Positions 40,313 to 51,903 are shown, counted from the first letter of the stretch. The stretch: 52,405 nt of DNA from Lysinibacillus halotolerans (GCF_003711845.1 NZ_RHLQ01000024.1:1-52405), one strand, 5' to 3'. A program made the numbers and translations. Notes: generated by a model not told the origin, from the letters alone.

Positions 40313-41083
40313 TTATTCATCGAGTTTAAAAAATTTAATAGCATTTGAAGTTGTCACTCTTGCAACTTCGTCAACTGTTAACTCTTTTTGACGAGCAATT
40401 TCTTCAGCAACTAACGGTACATAGGACGGTTCATTCCGCTTACCTCGATAAGGATGGGGTGCCAAATATGGAGCATCTGTTTCAATCATTAAATGCTCTA
40501 ATGGGATTTCTTTTGCAACTTCTTTTGGCTGGCGTGCATTTTTAAATGTGACAGGACCACCTAGACTAATCATGAAATTCATTGCAATGCACTCATGAGC
40601 TGTTTCAACACTACCGCTAAAACAGTGCATAACGCCCCCAACCGACGCAGCATTTTCTTCCCGTAATATTTTTACAACATCCCCAGTTGCTTCGCGATTA
40701 TGAATAACGATTGGCAGTTTTAACTTTTGTGCTAGATGAATCTGTTTACGAAATAGTTCTTGTTGCACATCTTTAGGTGATTTATCCCAGTAGTAATCTA
40801 AACCCGTTTCTCCAATACCGACTACTTTAGGATGAGCGGCAAGTTGTTCAATCCACTCCAAATCTTCTGGTGTGCAATCAATTGCATCAACAGGATGCCA
40901 TCCAATTACTGCATAAATAAATTCGTACTCATCTGCTAGTTTCATGGCTTTTTCGATTGTTTTTCGATCAAAGCCGACTACTACCATTTTTTCAACTTTC
41001 GCTTCAATTGCTCTCTCGATTACTTGTTGCAAATCTTCTTCATACTGATCTGCATTTAAATGGACATGTGTATCTATAAACAT
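40313..41083 (-). CDS. tatD: TatD-family metal-dependent hydrolase
   Basis: Metal-dependent DNase/hydrolase with a TIM barrel. Metal ligands are visible: DTHVHLN at the start (His6, His8), GIGETGLDYYW, HNREA and ETDAPYL. The ATG at 41081-41083, seven bases after GAGGAG, gives 256 residues; the frame's five extra codons upstream include the ribosome site. It keeps the B. subtilis yabD position after metS, but a 235-base gap and a metS terminator lie between. Confidence 0.95.
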   Translation of the reverse strand: MFIDTHVHLNADQYEEDLQQVIERAIEAKVEKMVVVGFDRKTIEKAMKLADEYEFIYAVIGWHPVDAIDCTPEDLEWIEQLAAHPKVVGIGETGLDYYWDKSPKDVQQELFRKQIHLAQKLKLPIVIHNREATGDVVKILREENAASVGGVMHCFSGSVETAHECIAMNFMISLGGPVTFKNARQPKEVAKEIPLEHLMIETDAPYLAPHPYRGKRNEPSYVPLVAEEIARQKELTVDEVARVTTSNAIKFFKLDE

Positions 41084-41283
41084 CTTCAATCTCCTCACTC
41101 ATTTTATTGGAATAAAATATTTCTTAGTTGACATTCAAATTACAGATTTGTTACACGGATATCTTTTTATGTCATAAAACAATTTTTACATTACATTTTT
41201 TTGATAGAATTTACCTATTTCGACAGATTATGTTTTCTCCTTTATTATGACAATATAGTTTTAAAGTCACAATTTTTCTAGTG

Positions 41284-41318
41284 AAAAGCCTGTTGAACTT
41301 ATCTTGTTCAACAGGCTT
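41284..41318 (-). terminator. Terminator of metS
   Basis: A perfect 13-bp stem (41286-41298 with 41306-41318, AAGCCTGTTGAAC) with a seven-base loop. The T run after it is short, so termination may be partial. Confidence 0.8.
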
Positions 41319-41333
41319 GAAAAGTTAAAATCC

Positions 41334-43298
<1,965 letters not shown>

Positions 43299-43334
43299 TT
43301 AAAATGGCCTCCATTGTCAAACTGTATAGTGTTT

Positions 43335-43363
43335 ATTTTATCGAAGTAAGAAAATTGTTTCAA
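43335..43363 (-). promoter_or_regulatory. Promoter of metS
   Basis: On the minus strand there is a -35 TTGAAA (43358-43363), a 17-base spacer and a -10 TAAAAT (43335-43340). The rest of the 364-base metS-abrB spacer holds the two abrB promoters, Spo0A boxes and AT-rich DNA without a gene. Confidence 0.65.
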
Positions 43364-43549
43364 TGAAAGAATATTATTACAGAATGTTGTCGAAAAATAC
43401 TATTAGTAAAAGGTGTAAATTTGGTGGAACTTTCCAACTAAATTGAACGTTTTATATTAATAATCTATATTTTTAAATCAGAAATCCCGTTTATGTATCA
43501 AATGTTCACAACTATTTCACATCAATATTAAACCATTAATGCTAAATAA

Positions 43550-43578
43550 TTGACGTTTATGGCATTACTTGGTATGAT
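43550..43578 (+). promoter_or_regulatory. abrB promoter, distal
   Basis: A -35 TTGACG (43550-43555), a 17-base spacer and a -10 TATGAT (43573-43578). The predicted start, near 43585, lies just upstream of the paired Spo0A boxes, as expected for a promoter repressed by Spo0A. Confidence 0.75.
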
Positions 43579-43598
43579 TCTAATCAGACAGAGAATAA

Positions 43599-43615
43599 TG
43601 TCGAATTTTGGCGAA
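43599..43615 (+). promoter_or_regulatory. Paired Spo0A boxes of abrB
   Basis: TGTCGAA (43599-43605) and TGGCGAA (43609-43615) both fit the 0A box TGnCGAA and start exactly 10 bases apart, one helical turn. In B. subtilis phosphorylated Spo0A represses abrB through such boxes downstream of a promoter start. A third TGTCGAA lies at 43388-43394. Confidence 0.8.
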
Positions 43616-43635
43616 ACAAAAGAAAATAATATAAT
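43608..43635 (+). promoter_or_regulatory. abrB promoter, proximal
   Basis: A -35 TTGGCG (43608-43613), a 16-base spacer and a perfect -10 TATAAT (43630-43635). Its -35 overlaps the second Spo0A box, so Spo0A would also block it. Confidence 0.6.
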
Positions 43636-43662
43636 AAACAATCCATAGGAGGAAATATTGTC

Positions 43663-43941
43663 ATGAAATCAACAGGTATCGTTCGTAAAGTCGATGAATT
43701 AGGACGTGTAGTTATTCCGATCGAGCTTCGTCGTACATTAGGCATTGCAGAAAAAGATGCGTTAGAAATTTACGTTGATGACGATAAAATCATTCTTAAA
43801 AAATATATGCCTAACATGACTTGTGCTGTAACTGGTGAAGTTTCCGATGAAAACTTCCGTCTTGCTGGAGGCAAATTAATTTTAAGTCCAGAAGGTGCAG
43901 AAATTTTAATGAAAGAAATCCAACAACATATTTCTAAGTAA
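43663..43941 (+). CDS. abrB: Transition-state regulator AbrB
   Basis: Global repressor of post-exponential genes. The 92-residue protein has the AbrB swapped-hairpin DNA-binding domain (TGIVRKVDELGRVVIPIELRRTLGI, residues 4-28) and the C-terminal multimerisation part with Cys54 (MTCAVTGEV). AGGAGG lies ten bases before the ATG. It is one of few plus-strand genes, divergent from metS and convergent with rsmI. Two promoters and two Spo0A boxes lie upstream. Confidence 0.97.
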   Translation: MKSTGIVRKVDELGRVVIPIELRRTLGIAEKDALEIYVDDDKIILKKYMPNMTCAVTGEVSDENFRLAGGKLILSPEGAEILMKEIQQHISK

Positions 43942-43948
43942 GAACTAT

Positions 43949-43998
43949 AAAAAAGCGTTGCTAACTTTTAAATCATTAAAAATAGCATACGCTTTTTT
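43949..43998. terminator. Bidirectional terminator between abrB and rsmI
   Basis: Imperfect stem AAAAAGCGT-GCTA with TAGC-ACGCTTTTTT; A run on the left and T run on the right. It can serve abrB (+) and rsmI (-), whose ends converge here. Confidence 0.75.
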
Positions 43999-44016
43999 TA
44001 TTTTTATCATACTGTT

Positions 44017-44889
44017 TTATACATGATATTCCTGGTAAACATCTCTTTTTGCTAGCCCTCGAAGTTTAGCAACTTCTTTAATGGCTTCTTTTGAATTCAT
44101 TTGTTTTTCTTCTATTAGATAGTCCACATGTTCTACTAGAGATAAACTTGTCCAATAAGATTCTTGCTCCTCTTCGATTTCACCAATTATATTCCCTTCA
44201 ATAATGACACAAAATTCTCCACGTATTTCATTTTCACTTACCCATTGGACTGCTTCTGAAATTGTACCGCGCAAAAACTCTTCAAATTTTTTCGTGAGCT
44301 CTCGGGCTAACACAATCTTTCGATTTCCTAGAATAAGTTCCAAATCCTTTAAAGTTTCCTTTAAACGGTGTGGAGCCTCATAGAAAATGATTGTTTCTTC
44401 CCGCTTCGCCAATTTTTCTAACTGTTGTCGACGTTCCTTTTTATGACGATTTAAAAATCCAAAGAAATAAAATGGCTGCGGTGTAATACCTGATGCAATT
44501 AATGCTGTTAAAGCTGCATTGGCACCAGGTATAGGAACAACGGCAAAATCCTCTTCTATAGCTTTCATAACAATATCTGCTCCCGGATCCGAAATACATG
44601 GAAGACCTGCATCACTTACTAAAGCAACCGATTTCCCTTCCCGTAAATACCCTAAAAGTTTCTCCCCACCTTTCTCTAAATTATGTTCATGGTAACTTAC
44701 TAATGGGGTTTGAATGTCAAAGTAATGACATAATTTTTTTGTATTACGGGTATCCTCAGCTGCAATGACATCTACTTCTTTTAAAATACGCAACGCTCGT
44801 ACTGTCATATCTTCTAAGTTCCCTATAGGGGTTGCAACTAAATAAAGACAGCTTCCCTGTTCATGTTGACTGCTCTTTTGTGATTTCAT
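44017..44889 (-). CDS. rsmI: 16S rRNA 2'-O-methyltransferase RsmI
   Basis: Methylates the ribose of C1402 in 16S rRNA. The 290-residue protein belongs to the tetrapyrrole methylase fold with LYLVATPIGNLEDMTVRAL, AEDTRNT and VSDAGLPCISDPG. The ATG at 44887-44889 lies seven bases after GGGAGAG; a TTG just before it adds one codon without support. It overlaps the yazA stop by one base (TGATG), which points to coupled translation. Confidence 0.95.
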   Translation of the reverse strand: MKSQKSSQHEQGSCLYLVATPIGNLEDMTVRALRILKEVDVIAAEDTRNTKKLCHYFDIQTPLVSYHEHNLEKGGEKLLGYLREGKSVALVSDAGLPCISDPGADIVMKAIEEDFAVVPIPGANAALTALIASGITPQPFYFFGFLNRHKKERRQQLEKLAKREETIIFYEAPHRLKETLKDLELILGNRKIVLARELTKKFEEFLRGTISEAVQWVSENEIRGEFCVIIEGNIIGEIEEEQESYWTSLSLVEHVDYLIEEKQMNSKEAIKEVAKLRGLAKRDVYQEYHV

Positions 44890-45149
44890 CAAACGTCTCT
44901 CCCAATATATTTCAATTTTTCGCTTCGTTTTAACTGTTTAAAGGCATACTCGGCTCGCATTGCTTCTTGCTTTGTAGCATAAGTTTCAAAATAGATACAC
45001 TTAACAGGGCGATGGGCCTTCGTATATTTCGCACCCTTTCCTGCATTATGGGTTGCTAATCGTTTCTCCAAATTGTTTGTATAGCCAGCATAAAGAGATT
45101 GATTTGCACATTCTAAAACATAAAAAATATGACTATTTTTTGTCTCCAT
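44889..45149 (-). CDS. yazA: GIY-YIG endonuclease-fold protein YazA
   Basis: An 86-residue single-domain GIY-YIG protein of the UPF0213 group; the cellular role is unknown. It has the FYVLE...[16 protein letters not shown] motif with the catalytic Tyr and Arg, and the Glu of [11 protein letters not shown] frame starting at GTG 45161 adds four residues, but [11 protein letters not shown] matches the family start. No good Shine-Dalgarno is visible; it overlaps the end of trmN6 by 17 bases and may rely on coupling. Confidence 0.92.
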   Translation of the reverse strand: METKNSHIFYVLECANQSLYAGYTNNLEKRLATHNAGKGAKYTKAHRPVKCIYFETYATKQEAMRAEYAFKQLKRSEKLKYIGRDV

Positions 45150-45882
45150 AAAGAATTTCACTCACTTCATCCGTATATTGATTATTCTCATCATATACAT
45201 ACAATGGTGGTAATACTTTCAAATCAGGTTTCCCGTCCTTTATGCCTTCTATTAATAAAGTATTTGCTTCTTTCTCGAATTTAGGATACACAAAGCGGAT
45301 TCGTTTTGGTTCGAGACGGTGAGCTCTCATTGAAGTAACAATATCTAAAAGTCTTCCCGGACGATGAACAAATGCAGCTTTTCCGCCTTGCTTTAACAAC
45401 CGACTGGCAGATTCGATTGCCTCATCTAAAGTTAAATGAATTTCATGTCTAGCAATGGCATAATGTTCACTAACATTTTTATCGCTTAATTCATGGGCTA
45501 AAAAATACGGTGGATTACATGTAACCACATCATATTTTTCAATACCTAACTGGGGTGGAATTTCTTTCACATCACCTTGAATCATTTTAATTTGATCTTC
45601 TAACCCATTGTACTTTATACTCCGCTCAGCCATATCATATAGTCGATACTGCAATTCTACTCCTATAATGTCTGCCTTTGTACGCGCACTTAAAAATAGA
45701 GGTATTACACCATTTCCCGAACATAAGTCCACTACTTTACCCTTATTTACTGGAACACTAACAAATCTTGATAATAACACTGCATCTAATGAAAAAGAAA
45801 AGACGGACGGACTTTGGATAATTCTTAAATCTTCAGCCAATAAATAATCCAGCCGCTCATCATCCTTTAACCATTGCTCCAC
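45133..45882 (-). CDS. trmN6: SAM-dependent tRNA adenine methyltransferase-like protein
   Basis: Class I SAM methyltransferase of the TrmN6/YfiC group (YabB in B. subtilis), which modifies adenine 37 of tRNA-Val in E. coli. The SAM motif is [13 protein letters not shown] and the N6-adenine motif NPPYF is present. The start is GTG at 45880-45882, seven bases after GGAGG ([15 protein letters not shown]), giving 249 residues; the frame extends 11 codons further without support. First gene of trmN6-yazA-rsmI after the yabA terminator. Confidence 0.92.
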   Translation of the reverse strand: MEQWLKDDERLDYLLAEDLRIIQSPSVFSFSLDAVLLSRFVSVPVNKGKVVDLCSGNGVIPLFLSARTKADIIGVELQYRLYDMAERSIKYNGLEDQIKMIQGDVKEIPPQLGIEKYDVVTCNPPYFLAHELSDKNVSEHYAIARHEIHLTLDEAIESASRLLKQGGKAAFVHRPGRLLDIVTSMRAHRLEPKRIRFVYPKFEKEANTLLIEGIKDGKPDLKVLPPLYVYDENNQYTDEVSEILYGDKK

Positions 45883-45915
45883 AAAATATCCTCCATTCAA
45901 AAATACTCTTATCAA

Positions 45916-45955
45916 AAGAAAAGACTGAAAACCACATTTGTGGTATCAGCCTTTT
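45916..45955 (-). terminator. Terminator of yabA
   Basis: Imperfect long stem (AAAGGCTGATACCACA with TGTGGTTTTCAGTCTTTT) with a very short loop and T-rich tail on the minus strand. It lies 130 bases after the yabA stop; the DNA between holds no recognised feature. Confidence 0.65.
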
Positions 45956-46085
45956 GAACAAAATCTTTGGTGTATCGGCACCGCTTTGATGCATTTATGT
46001 ATGCCTCTAGATAGTTATCTATGACATCACCAAACTAACCATTATCCACACTACTAACTTTTTTAGGTTTTGTAATGGATAAAGT

Positions 46086-46442
46086 TTAAGCATTTTGTTT
46101 ATTTAAAAACGATAGACAAAACAAGCAATCTTCACCTTTTCGAGAACTACCAAAATGAACGTGACAAACGTGGAACCCTTCTTGGTAAAGACGCGCTAAA
46201 TTATCATATCCTTCTCCAATATCTAACAAGCTCATTTTTTCATTTTCGCTACGTTCATCAGAAGTATCGTTGGATAATAGCTCTTCTAGACGTCTACGAA
46301 GGTGAAGATTTTCCGTTTGAATTGCCTGATGATCTTCCACCATATGTGCAACATATTTTTTTAAGTCATTATATTGTTGCTGTAGCGATTCGAGCTGTCG
46401 TTCGAATTCCATAACCGAATCTAAGAAATTGCGGTCCTTCAC
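46086..46442 (-). CDS. yabA: Replication initiation control protein YabA
   Basis: Negative regulator of replication initiation that bridges DnaA and the sliding clamp DnaN. The 118-residue protein has an N-terminal coiled coil (about 8-62) for tetramerisation and a C-terminal zinc domain with HVCHVHFG and CLFC. The start is GTG at 46440-46442, six bases after GGTGG. It follows ricT by 23 bases. Confidence 0.94.
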   Translation of the reverse strand: MKDRNFLDSVMEFERQLESLQQQYNDLKKYVAHMVEDHQAIQTENLHLRRRLEELLSNDTSDERSENEKMSLLDIGEGYDNLARLYQEGFHVCHVHFGSSRKGEDCLFCLSFLNKQNA

Positions 46443-46465
46443 TCAAAACCACCCCACTTGTTCAT

Positions 46466-47281
46466 CTATATCAAATTTTTCTCGCATTCAATAATTTCGT
46501 CTAATGTATATTCAACAGTTCGTTCCTGCTCTTCTAAAAACACTTGAATTAATCGTTCTAAAACATTTATCCCTACTACTTTACCTGGGCCATCAGGCGT
46601 CATCGTAGAGTCTCCGATATCTGGCATACCTTCTTTAGCCACTTCATAATCGTCATTTTCATATTTTAAACAACACATTAAGCGTCCACAAAGACCAGAA
46701 ATTTTTGTTGGATTAAGCGATAAGTTTTGGTCTTTCGCCATTTTAATCGAAACGGGATCAAAGTCTCCTAAAAATGTTGAACAGCATAACATTCTTCCAC
46801 AAGGACCTATCCCGCCAAGTAATTTTGCTTCATCACGTACACCGATTTGACGTAATTCAATACGTGTGCGGAAAATAGAAGCTAAATCCTTTACTAACTC
46901 ACGGAAATCAACTCTTCCTTCAGCAGTAAAGTAAAAAATAATTTTATTACGATCAAATGTATATTCAACATCAACAAGTTTCATTTCAAGGTTATGTTCG
47001 CTAATTTTTGTACTAGCAAGTTCAAAAGCTCGTTGTGATTCTTGTGTGTTTTCCTCAACTTGAATGCGATCTCGTTCATCAGCAGGGCGTAGTACTTGTT
47101 TTAAAGGTAAAACAACATCATTTTCTCCCACTTGCTTCATTGGCACGACGATCTTTCCATATTCAACCCCTCTTGCAGTTTCTACAATGACATATTGCCC
47201 TTTTTCCAGTAGAAATACGCCGGGGTCGAAATAATATATTTTACCCGCTTTTTTAAAGCGGACTCCAACTACATTATACAA
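46466..47281 (-). CDS. ricT: RicT (YaaT), PSP1-domain regulator
   Basis: Part of the RicA-RicF-RicT complex that in B. subtilis binds iron-sulfur clusters, helps RNase Y process mRNAs, and promotes sporulation and biofilm formation. The 271-residue protein has the PSP1 domain and the cluster-binding cysteines in CGRMLCCS and CGRLMCCLKYE. The start is TTG at 47279-47281, seven bases after AGGAGGGG. It overlaps the holB stop by eight bases. Confidence 0.95.
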   Translation of the reverse strand: MYNVVGVRFKKAGKIYYFDPGVFLLEKGQYVIVETARGVEYGKIVVPMKQVGENDVVLPLKQVLRPADERDRIQVEENTQESQRAFELASTKISEHNLEMKLVDVEYTFDRNKIIFYFTAEGRVDFRELVKDLASIFRTRIELRQIGVRDEAKLLGGIGPCGRMLCCSTFLGDFDPVSIKMAKDQNLSLNPTKISGLCGRLMCCLKYENDDYEVAKEGMPDIGDSTMTPDGPGKVVGINVLERLIQVFLEEQERTVEYTLDEIIECEKNLI

Positions 47282-48278
47282 ATGTATACCCCTCCTGCAG
47301 GTTAAGCATTAACTGCTCCATCATAAGCGTTCGATTCATGTTGCGCCCTAAATTTTGCCTTGCTTGCAATATTGCTTGCATTTGGTTAGATAAGCGATTA
47401 TACGTTGTATGTAACGCTTGCTCCTTCCAGCTTTGTAACATATCCGGATATGTACAAGAACTTTCAGGATTCGCCTTTATTGCTACAATATCACGATATG
47501 CAAAAAGTAGTAAATCTAACGCTTGCTCCATCTCTTCTTTTTCTTTAAAAGAAGGTATCCAATCTTCGTACACAACGAGTAAAGCTTCGTGTACATTTTT
47601 TCTTACTGTCTCTACTAATTTTAACACTGTTTTTCTTGTATGTGCAAACTGCTCATCATTAGCTAATGAAATGGCAGTTTCTAAACTGTTGGTAACCATA
47701 CTAACTGTTGAAGCCATTGAGAAAGTGATACCTTGTTCCTGTAGTTGCTTTAATAAAATATTTCGCGGAATGGAAGCAAATTTTATATGCTGGCAACGGG
47801 ATTGAATGGTTGGAAGAATAGACTGATAACTTTCCGTTAGCAATAAAGCCGTTACTTCACCCTCAGGCTCTTCTAAAAATTTCAGTAATGTATTAGCAGA
47901 AGCTATATTTAGACGGTCTGCATGGTGAAGAACATAAATCTTACGTCCTTCTTCAATACTTGTTTTCGTCATACCGGAAATCAGGTTTCGAATTTGGTCG
48001 ATTTTGATAAATTGTCCGTCTGGTTCTAACTGTTTTACATTTGGATGATTGCCAGTATCAATACGTTTACAGTTTCGACATGTTTCACATGGAACATTTT
48101 TCGACGGGTTCAGACACAATAATAGTTTTATGAAGAATATTGCGAACTCCCTTTTTCCTGTTCCTTTTTCCCCATCAAAAATATACGCATGGCCTGTTCT
48201 ATTTTTTTCAAAAATCGTTTGTAATTGCTTCATCACTACTGGTTGTAACACCTTCAGTTCTTCCACATTTCCTGCCAT
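47274..48278 (-). CDS. holB: DNA polymerase III delta' subunit
   Basis: Clamp-loader subunit of the replisome. The 334-residue protein has an AAA+ fold with P-loop GEKGTGKRE, a zinc module CETCRNC and LEEPEGE near 130. The frame runs to a GTG at 48287, but that GTG is part of the ribosome site; the ATG at 48276-48278, eight bases after AAGG, is preferred. It keeps the order yaaR-holB-ricT. Confidence 0.94.
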   Translation of the reverse strand: MAGNVEELKVLQPVVMKQLQTIFEKNRTGHAYIFDGEKGTGKREFAIFFIKLLLCLNPSKNVPCETCRNCKRIDTGNHPNVKQLEPDGQFIKIDQIRNLISGMTKTSIEEGRKIYVLHHADRLNIASANTLLKFLEEPEGEVTALLLTESYQSILPTIQSRCQHIKFASIPRNILLKQLQEQGITFSMASTVSMVTNSLETAISLANDEQFAHTRKTVLKLVETVRKNVHEALLVVYEDWIPSFKEKEEMEQALDLLLFAYRDIVAIKANPESSCTYPDMLQSWKEQALHTTYNRLSNQMQAILQARQNLGRNMNRTLMMEQLMLNLQEGYTFV

Positions 48279-48329
48279 TTCTTTCACCTTTTTTCTTAAA
48301 CGACTATTTCTACTTTTTTATTTCTTTTA

Positions 48330-48370
48330 GAAAAAACCCCGTGTCCCATACAGGAAAGAAGACACGGGTT
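48330..48370 (-). terminator. Terminator of yaaR
   Basis: Minus-strand stem AACCCGTGTC with GACACGGGGTT and a T run, directly at the yaaR stop codon. It would separate yaaR from holB, which lies 92 bases on; read-through may still occur. Confidence 0.8.
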
Positions 48371-48811
48371 CTACATATATAAATTAACTAACAATCCTTT
48401 AATTTCTCCAATTTTATCAAGCAAATCGATTGTATCCTTCTCTTCACTTAAAATATCTTGTGCAAGTTCAACTAGACGTTCATCTATTGTTTCCACAATT
48501 TTTAGACGGCGCCCTTCTCCAAAACGATTCCAAGTATGAGACTGTTTCATATCTAATCCATATTCAACTGCCTCTTGTAAAAAACGTTTGATGAGCATTT
48601 TAAAACGAGTAAGTTCCCGTAAGTTACGAGATCTAGCAACACGATCACCAGCAGCAGAAATATCGCCCATTAATCTTGTTAACTGTTCCGTTTGTAATTT
48701 CGAACCTTGTTTAACAAGAATCTCACCAAAACGATTCCCTGATTGGTGCATATGTTTTAACTCATTAGGATTCGCTTTTAAACCTACACGTAAATTTTGA
48801 TCTATCTTCAA
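48371..48811 (-). CDS. yaaR: YaaR family protein (DUF327)
   Basis: A 146-residue, highly charged helical protein of the YaaR/DUF327 family. Its function is unknown. It shows the family core RVARSRNLRELTRFKMLIKRF and a C-terminal helix ending EIKGLLVNLYM. The start is TTG at 48809-48811, nine bases after GGAGG; no ATG is available in frame. It lies between darA and holB as in B. subtilis. Confidence 0.9.
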   Translation of the reverse strand: MKIDQNLRVGLKANPNELKHMHQSGNRFGEILVKQGSKLQTEQLTRLMGDISAAGDRVARSRNLRELTRFKMLIKRFLQEAVEYGLDMKQSHTWNRFGEGRRLKIVETIDERLVELAQDILSEEKDTIDLLDKIGEIKGLLVNLYM

Positions 48812-48940
48812 TACCTTTCGCCTCCACCCAATCTCATAAAAGGCTAGTATATAAAGCAGAGATATCGATTTAAAAAATCATGAATCTAAGCCAGTCTAGC
48901 CAATCCTATTCATTCCTTCAATCTTTATAACTGAATAGGT

Positions 48941-49276
<336 letters not shown>

Positions 49277-49332
49277 TCACTCCCCATATATTGAATTGGT
49301 GTTCTTATTATAGCATACATAGTATGCCTACT

Positions 49333-49971
49333 TCATTTACTTTCCTCTAAAGTCTCACTTAAAAGATGCCAAACATCTTCTACTACTTTATCTATAGGCT
49401 GGTCAGCATTAACTACTTTAATTCTATTAGGATAACGCTTTACTAATAGTTGATAACCTTCTCTTACCTTTTCATGAAAAGATAAGCTCTCTACATCAAG
49501 TCTATTCACTTCCCTGTCATTGTGTGAATGAATTCGGGCTAGTCCTACTTTCGGTTCTAAATCAAACAATATTGTCAAATCCGGCATTCGTTTTCCGATG
49601 GCAAATTCATTTATTGCTAAAACTTCATCTATTCCAATTCCCCGGGCATATCCTTGATAGGCTAAGGATGAATCAATAAAACGATCACATAATACAAGCT
49701 TTCCCTTTTGGATTGCTGGTTCAACTTTTTCAAAGAAATGTTGACTTCTTGCAGCAGCATATAATAAAGCCTCTGTTCTTTCGTCCATAGCGGTATGCTC
49801 CGGATTTAATATAACTTCACGTATTTTTTCCGCAATTTCAATACCCCCTGGCTCTCTTGTTGCCATTATGTCGATCTTTAGTTGTTCGAGACGTTCCACT
49901 ATTTTAGTTAAAATCGTCGTTTTTCCTGCCCCTTCTGGACCTTCAAACGTTATAAATAAGTTTCTTTTCAT
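49333..49971 (-). CDS. tmk: Thymidylate kinase
   Basis: Phosphorylates dTMP to dTDP. The 212-residue P-loop kinase has [11 protein letters not shown] (residues 9-19), the [13 protein letters not shown] motif and the TREPGG substrate loop. GGAGG precedes the ATG. It lies 19 bases after yaaO, so both are cotranscribed. Confidence 0.97.
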   Translation of the reverse strand: MKRNLFITFEGPEGAGKTTILTKIVERLEQLKIDIMATREPGGIEIAEKIREVILNPEHTAMDERTEALLYAAARSQHFFEKVEPAIQKGKLVLCDRFIDSSLAYQGYARGIGIDEVLAINEFAIGKRMPDLTILFDLEPKVGLARIHSHNDREVNRLDVESLSFHEKVREGYQLLVKRYPNRIKVVNADQPIDKVVEDVWHLLSETLEESK

Positions 49972-49990
49972 TTCTATATTCCTCCGGCTG

Positions 49991-51415
49991 CTACTTTATG
50001 ACGTATATGAGCTTTTCATTTAGGCGATGTTGTCCTTGAAAAGCTGCACCTACTGCAAGTAACTCTTCTAATTGGCTTAATTTTGATACAGTAACTTTTT
50101 CTCCAGGCAAAAATAATGGCACTCCAGGTGGATACGGAATAAGCATACTTGCTGATACTCTTCCAATGGCACGCATATAAGGCACCCATTCCTTTTCTAA
50201 CTGTTCTATTTCGTCATAAGAGTATTCTGGAATGGAAACTGTCGTATGATTATGACTAGGTACTACTGATGGAATTAGCGTCTCATTTTCCTTTTTTAAT
50301 GTTGATAACGCCTCTTTAAAACGTATGCGAGCATCTGCAAAGGAATATGGCTGTTCATGTTTTAATAACGGTAATATGACGAGCACTTGATATAGGTCTG
50401 CTAGTTCTACATAAATACCTTGTTGCTCAAGTGCCTCCTTTAATTGGAATCCGCTTTTACCAGGTATACGAATTAAAAGTTTTAATGGATCATCCACTTC
50501 AATTACTTGAAGCGGATGTAGTGAGCGTAATGCCTCAATCCATTGATTACGTTTTTCCATTAAATATACGGCATCACTCTCTAAATAACTACTTATATAA
50601 TCTCTAGCATCATCCAGTGAAGCCAGTAATAAATAGGATGGACTACTAGATTGTAACATTCTTAAATAATGATTCACTTTTTCTACATCAATCAGTTGTG
50701 AATTTACATGTAAAAAGGAGGCCATTGTCATAGCAGGTAATGTTTTATGGGCTGATTGCACAACAACATCAGCACCTAATTGTAAAGCAGAAGTAGGAAA
50801 ACTCTTACTCGCTATTAAATGGGCACCATGGGCTTCATCAATTAATACAGGAATGTCCATTTCGTGGCACATATCTATTTGCTGTTTTAATGCTTCTTCT
50901 CCCGCTACCCCATAATAAGTTGGATAGGTTAGTAAAACCGCTTTGGCATCAGGATGAAGTTGCAATGCCTCCTGTAAAGTGGCTGTTGGTACTTCTCCTG
51001 CTGTTAAAGACACTTCATCCCATCTAGGAGCAACAAATATTGCTTTAGCACCGACTAACTCCAACCCATGGAAAATAGATTTATGCGCGTTTCTCTGTAC
51101 GATGATTTTGTCATTTCTTTTACACGTTGCATATATCATTGCTAAATTACCAACTGTTGAACCATTTACTAAAAAAAAGCTACGTTGAGCACCATAAGTT
51201 TTTGCTAATAAAATCTCGGCTTGTTTTATCGCTTCTTCAGAATGGTGATAATCATCCAAACCAGTTAATTCTGTTAAATCATATGTAAGGGCAGTTTTTA
51301 TTTCATTTGGTAATGACGATAACAAACCGCTTTTATGTCCTGGAACATGCCAACTTAACGGCTTTTGTTCTACGAAATGTTGTAAAGCCGTAACGATCGG
51401 TCTTTCCCTTTTCAT
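49991..51415 (-). CDS. yaaO: PLP-dependent Orn/Lys/Arg decarboxylase-family protein YaaO
   Basis: A 474-residue fold-type I PLP enzyme of the ornithine/lysine/arginine decarboxylase group; the amino acid used is not evident. The cofactor lysine lies in [15 protein letters not shown], the aspartate in IDEAHGAH, and the C-terminal decarboxylase domain includes [23 protein letters not shown] precedes the ATG. It is the last coding gene before the repeat region; a TATAAT-like -10 lies upstream but its -35 is unconvincing. Confidence 0.93.
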   Translation of the reverse strand: MKRERPIVTALQHFVEQKPLSWHVPGHKSGLLSSLPNEIKTALTYDLTELTGLDDYHHSEEAIKQAEILLAKTYGAQRSFFLVNGSTVGNLAMIYATCKRNDKIIVQRNAHKSIFHGLELVGAKAIFVAPRWDEVSLTAGEVPTATLQEALQLHPDAKAVLLTYPTYYGVAGEEALKQQIDMCHEMDIPVLIDEAHGAHLIASKSFPTSALQLGADVVVQSAHKTLPAMTMASFLHVNSQLIDVEKVNHYLRMLQSSSPSYLLLASLDDARDYISSYLESDAVYLMEKRNQWIEALRSLHPLQVIEVDDPLKLLIRIPGKSGFQLKEALEQQGIYVELADLYQVLVILPLLKHEQPYSFADARIRFKEALSTLKKENETLIPSVVPSHNHTTVSIPEYSYDEIEQLEKEWVPYMRAIGRVSASMLIPYPPGVPLFLPGEKVTVSKLSQLEELLAVGAAFQGQHRLNEKLIYVIK

Positions 51416-51577
51416 TGTCTCACTCCGTTCATTTCTCTTTCTATATTATAGTGCTTCTATAGAATTCACGCACGATTTTGAATGTATTTTAGAAGAATCC
51501 TTTATCTTTAATTTTCTCTATTTTGTAATCATCGGCGTACTGAAACTTCTAATTATTGGGGCTTTTTAGGTATAAAA

Positions 51578-51601
51578 AGACCACTGAATTTTCAGTGGTC
51601 T
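51578..51601 (-). terminator. Terminator of repeat unit 1
   Basis: A perfect 11-bp stem AGACCACTGAA with TTCAGTGGTCT and a two-base loop, followed by TTTTTAT on the minus strand. It directly follows the 5S-like tail, as in genuine rRNA operons. Confidence 0.85.
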
Positions 51602-51606
51602 CTGTT

Positions 51607-51654
51607 GCCTAGCAACGTCCTACTCTCACAGGGGGCACCCCTCAACTACCATCG
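51607..51654 (-). pseudogene. 5S rRNA 3' fragment, unit 1
   Basis: On the minus strand the segment reads CGATGGTAGT, a G-rich/C-rich hairpin, then CCTGTGAGAGTAGGACG and TTGCTAGGC. This is the well-known 3' part of Bacillales 5S rRNA. The 5' part that should precede it, including the helix I partner strand, is replaced by unrelated sequence, so it cannot be a normal 5S gene. Confidence 0.8.
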
Positions 51655-51874
51655 ACGCTTTCTGCGAAGCGCGATGACACGTCGGAAAACTGCGTCATCT
51701 GCGTCAGTCCGATGCTCATGTACCAAGTACACTCCGCTTCGGGCCTCCTTGATTCCTTGTTTTCCTCGGTCCTCCCACTTCTCGAGATTTTCCTTCTGTA
51801 TTTTTGATTGTTCTTAAACGCGCCGATTAAAGCCTTCGGCTTTTTGTACGTTGGGGGCTTTTTAGGTATAAAAA

Positions 51875-51898
51875 AGACCACTGAATTTTCAGTGGTCT
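51875..51898 (-). terminator. Terminator of repeat unit 2
   Basis: Identical 11-bp stem and T run to that in unit 1, directly after the 5S-like tail. Confidence 0.85.
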
Positions 51899-51903
51899 CT
51901 GTT

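Larger units (their letters stand above)
51558..51853 (-). repeat. 5S-tail tandem repeat, unit 1
   Basis: One of two near-identical units of 296-297 bp; I count five substitutions and one A-run length difference from unit 2. Read on the minus strand the unit has an AAAGCC/GGCTTT hairpin and about 180 bases of unrecognised sequence. Next come 48 bases like the 3' part of 5S rRNA, a terminator hairpin and a short spacer. The unrecognised part is less AT-rich than the flanks and can form several stems. No protein-coding signal is convincing. The unit lies where B. subtilis has the rrnA region, close to yaaO. Confidence 0.85.

Noticed and set aside
41219-41225. Single TGTCGAA between metS and tatD
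   Set aside because: One 7-base match is expected by chance every several kilobases, and no promoter is properly placed next to it.
43299-43450. T-box leader for metS
   Set aside because: No TGGnACCGCG-like T-box sequence or specifier stem could be found in the short metS leader.
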